NCBI GenBank assembly: GCA_964618975.1
Contig: CAZUDI010000058.1
Coordinates: 1 to 24,253 of the forward strand
Direction: 5' to 3'
Origin: CAZUDI01 sp964618975
Lineage (GTDB): Bacteria; Desulfobacterota; Desulfomonilia; UBA1062
Length of the DNA stretch: 24,253 nucleotides
Shown in pieces: positions 22,293 to 24,253 of the stretch. The first letter of the stretch is position 1; each line of letters begins with the position of its first letter. The translations under genes were made by a program, and so were the position numbers. The notes beneath the pieces were generated by a model, which saw only the letters and a program-made list of their open reading frames with translations, was not told the origin of the DNA and did not search any database.

Positions 22293-22385
22293 AGGCCTCC
22301 GGGCGGGTTGCGGATATCCTTCCATTTCCGGAAAGGTAGAGCCACCTGGCTTACCAGGCCGGTCTTCTATCCCCACACCTTCCAT
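22293..22385 (+). promoter_or_regulatory. Candidate molybdenum/tungsten cofactor riboswitch upstream of fdhE
   Basis: The stretch carries CCTCCGG (22297-22303), a GGATA/TATCC outer pairing (22312-22316 with 22368-22372), CGGAAAGG followed by GCCACC at 22341-22346, and a CCTGG-CTTA-CCAGG hairpin (22345-22358). The order CCTC..., GNAAAG, GCCACC(A/T)GG, hairpin, closing strand is what I recall from the E. coli moaA leader, the founding Moco-RNA. A molybdo- or tungsto-pterin formate dehydrogenase lies downstream, which fits. No covariance model was run, so this is a reasoned guess. Its own promoter is not obvious. Confidence 0.45.
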
Positions 22386-22412
22386 GCCGAAAAATACTTG
22401 AAACAAGGTACC

Positions 22413-22441
22413 TTGACACCGACAAGGCCTTCGCATACAGT
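22413..22441 (+). promoter_or_regulatory. Promoter candidate of fdhE
   Basis: TTGACA (22413-22418), 17-base spacer, TACAGT (22436-22441). It is downstream of the riboswitch-like element, so a transcript from here would not contain that element. Confidence 0.45.
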
Positions 22442-22480
22442 TAGCTTATAAAAACATAATATACCTTGAAAGGTTATGCC

Positions 22481-23365
22481 ATGTCGAATGCAGCGGCGAA
22501 GGTCGAACGCCTGGAAGAGATCATCGATGCAGCCATCCGGAACAATCCACACAGCAAGGAGATCATCAACGCCTTCAAGCCCCTGCTCATCGAAAAGATC
22601 CGCCTCATGGAAAAACTCGATCTTGACGGCCGCAAGACGCCGGATCTCGGTGAATCCGGTCTCAAGAATGGTGTACCCCTGATGCGGCAAAATGATTGTA
22701 TGCCCGACAAGGATGCCTGTGAGATGATCACGCTGTCCGTGCTGCCCGCGCTCCAGCAAGGATTCCCGCAAATCTCGTCCGAGCTGGACAAGCTTAGCAT
22801 GGGCATCAAAGAAGGTTCGATCATCCTCCCGGAGTATTTTGCCTTGGCGTCTGACGAAGGGGGAGAGCTTGTCGACAAATGGATTGCGAAAACAGGTATA
22901 TCCGGGCATGTCCTGCGGTTTGCTGCCAGGATAACGGGAAGGATCCACCTCGAAAAGATAGCCGTCACTTGGGCGGACCTCATCAAGGATCTCCCCTGGG
23001 AAAAAGGCTATTGCCCCATCTGCGGATCTCTCCCCATGATTGCAAAAGTCCGGGAAAAAATTGGAACCAGGCTGCTCCACTGTTCGCAGTGCGGCCACGA
23101 ATGGACCTTCAGCAGGGTGATCTGCCCCGCGTGCGAGGGCAAAGACCAGAAGGCCATGACCTATTTCTTCGTGGATGACAACAACAAAGATTGTGCGTTC
23201 GTGTGCGAGAAGTGCAAGCGATACCTTATCACCGTAAACCAGGTGAGCGACCTTGCCGACTTCAATGCGGAAGCTTCCGCCTTGAGTCTCGTGCACCTGG
23301 ATGTCCTCATGCAGGAAAAAGGCTACCGCCCCATGGCCGAGTGCGAGTGGAACGCCTGCTCATAA
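22481..23365 (+). CDS. fdhE: Formate dehydrogenase accessory protein FdhE
   Basis: The product has 294 residues from ATG 22481, 8 bases after AAAGG; an in-frame TTG at 22466 is less likely. FdhE is a cytoplasmic rubredoxin-type metal protein needed for maturation of respiratory formate dehydrogenases. The N-terminal half is helical. The C-terminal half has four Cys-x2-Cys pairs at about 177 (CPICG), 201 (CSQCGHEW), 215 (CPACEG) and 242 (CEKCKRY), the family hallmark. YCPICGSLP and LLHCSQCGHEW are near-invariant blocks. The gene is followed, 220 bp later, by the formate dehydrogenase catalytic subunit, its expected client. Confidence 0.95.
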   Translation: MSNAAAKVERLEEIIDAAIRNNPHSKEIINAFKPLLIEKIRLMEKLDLDGRKTPDLGESGLKNGVPLMRQNDCMPDKDACEMITLSVLPALQQGFPQISSELDKLSMGIKEGSIILPEYFALASDEGGELVDKWIAKTGISGHVLRFAARITGRIHLEKIAVTWADLIKDLPWEKGYCPICGSLPMIAKVREKIGTRLLHCSQCGHEWTFSRVICPACEGKDQKAMTYFFVDDNNKDCAFVCEKCKRYLITVNQVSDLADFNAEASALSLVHLDVLMQEKGYRPMAECEWNACS

Positions 23366-23387
23366 TCCCTTAGGGATACCGGTCTTA

Positions 23388-23404
23388 TCGGTAGTGTCTT
23401 TGCA
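23388..23404 (+). promoter_or_regulatory. Sigma-54-like -24/-12 candidate
   Basis: TCGGTAGTG then TCTTTGCA, with GG and GC exactly 10 bases apart as sigma-54 requires, but the -24 half departs from TGGCAC. It lies about 180 bp before the formate dehydrogenase start. Confidence 0.25.
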
Positions 23405-23446
23405 ATGTCAAACCCGATAAACGGGATAAATCTCCTGCCTTAATTA

Positions 23447-23460
23447 TGTTATATATAACA
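23447..23460. promoter_or_regulatory. Perfect palindrome in the formate dehydrogenase upstream region
   Basis: TGTTATATATAACA, 14 bp, in an AT-rich tract 126 bp before the ATG. TATATAAC-type half-sites recall binding sites of the molybdate/tungstate regulator ModE, but the spacing is tighter than in the E. coli operator, so the assignment is tentative. Confidence 0.4.
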
Positions 23461-23585
23461 CAACTAATAGTTTTTATTTATATTTTGAGCCGAATTATTC
23501 CTTTTATTTCTTGACTTCATCGACAGGAAGTTTCAATATGCTTTCGTTTATATATGTATCAAATTACTTAATTAAGGGGGTTTTG

Positions 23586-24253
23586 ATGGAAGTTACCCGA
23601 AGAGGCTTCCTGAAACTGTCTGGAATTGTAGGTGCATCGTCGGCTTTGGGCCTGAACTTCAAACCGGTGAATGCGTACGCGGCCGAGATCAACAAGATGA
23701 ACCGGTTGAAATCGGCCAAACAGTACACCACGGTCTGCGCCTATTGTTCATGCGGCTGCGGCCTGATCTGCAGCGTGGACAACAAGACCGGCAAGGTATT
23801 CAACATCGAGGGCGACCCCGAACATCCCATCAGCGAAGGCTCGCTGTGCGCCAAAGGTGCCGGTTTCTTCGACCTGACCGAGGCCAACAACTACCGCCTC
23901 AAGAAGGTCCAGTACCGGGCACCCTACAGCGACAAGTGGGAAGTCAAGGACTGGAACTGGGCCATGAACCGCATTGCGCGCCTGACCAAAGACGCCCGCG
24001 ATAAGGACTTCGTGGTCAGAAACAAGCAAGGCCAGTTGGTCAACCGGGCCGAGAGTGTCGCCCACCTCGGCAGTTCCAACATAGACAACGAGGAGTGCTG
24101 GCTGATCAGCGCCTCGGTAAGGGCCATGGGCCTGGTGTATATCGATCACCAGGCAAGGGTCTGACACAGCCCCTCCGTAGCGGCTCTGGGAGAGTCGTTT
24201 GGCAGGGGTTCGATGACGAACCACTATATCGATCTGAAAAATAGTGATGTTAT
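23586..24253 (+). CDS. fdnG: Selenocysteine-containing formate dehydrogenase, catalytic subunit (5' part)
   Basis: AAGGGGG precedes the ATG at 23586. Residues 4-11 (TRRGFLKL) and the following hydrophobic stretch to VNAYAAE form a Tat signal, so the enzyme is exported. CAYCSCGC ... SLCAKG supplies the four Cys of a [4Fe-4S] cluster. The frame meets TGA at 24162-24164 but continues: DHQARV, then TGA, then HSPSVAALGESFGRGSMTNH onward. In the formate dehydrogenase-N family this exact position (Sec196 in E. coli FdnG) is selenocysteine, so TGA is read as Sec193 and the gene runs off the window. It oxidises formate to CO2 in the periplasm using a pterin-bound Mo or W. FdhE is encoded directly upstream. 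Confidence 0.93.
24162..24192 (+). promoter_or_regulatory. Sec codon and candidate SECIS hairpin
   Basis: TGA (24162-24164) is followed 8 bases later by CTCC (24173-24176) pairing with GGAG (24189-24192). A bulged G follows, then TAG/CTG and a CGGCT loop. Bacterial SECIS elements sit just 3' of the Sec codon with a bulged base and a small apical loop, as here. Confidence 0.6.

Noticed and set aside
1..24253. CRISPR array, tRNA, rRNA or insertion sequence
   Set aside because: No regularly spaced direct repeats, no cloverleaf or rRNA motifs and no transposase were found. The dispersed dyad repeats are too far apart and too divergent for a CRISPR.

Overview
The window is GC-rich, gene-dense bacterial DNA. 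It looks like an anaerobe of the Desulfobacterota (delta-proteobacterial) kind. The grounds are an indolepyruvate:ferredoxin oxidoreductase next to a phenylacetate-CoA ligase and an ACT-domain protein, an FdhE plus selenocysteine formate dehydrogenase pair, methyl-accepting chemotaxis proteins, and GC-rich intergenic repeats. The taxonomic placement is inference only; no rRNA or tRNA is present.

Layout. 1-604 (-): 5' part of an exported beta-barrel, probably an inverse autotransporter. 681-1703 (-): a GalT-like uridylyltransferase. 2049-2690 (+): pcm, behind a good promoter and a strongly folded leader. 2730-3347 (-): an orphan hisH. 3434-3865 (-): a small lipoprotein that probably uses a TTG start. 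4154-5386 (+): an HPt-CheW fusion, convergent with lspA (5383-5883, -), which is coupled to ileS (5880-8669, -). 8927-13124 (-): iorA-iorB-paaK-ACT. 13647-19092 (+): a small exported STN-like protein and a 1584-residue surface protein made of carboxypeptidase-regulatory-like repeats, closed by a clear terminator. 19225-20709 (+): a chemoreceptor. 21104-21661 (-): an unknown membrane protein. 22481-24253 (+): fdhE and the start of a selenocysteine formate dehydrogenase that runs off the window.

Most interesting observation. Upstream of iorA on the minus strand is what reads as a complete ribosome-mediated attenuator: a TTGACA promoter (13393-13398), a 23-codon leader peptide with five Phe and two Tyr (13290-13361), mutually exclusive 1:2, 2:3 and 3:4 pairings, and a textbook intrinsic terminator (13232-13267). 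It predicts that iorAB-paaK-ACT is switched on by Phe/Tyr shortage. That would fit the reductive direction of the pathway (aryl acetate to aryl-CoA to aryl pyruvate to Phe/Tyr) rather than amino-acid breakdown.

Other points. At least eight intergenic copies of a roughly 70-bp GC-rich dyad repeat lie in one orientation. A leader upstream of fdhE resembles a molybdenum/tungsten cofactor riboswitch. The formate dehydrogenase frame reads through an in-frame TGA at 24162-24164, where the family has selenocysteine.
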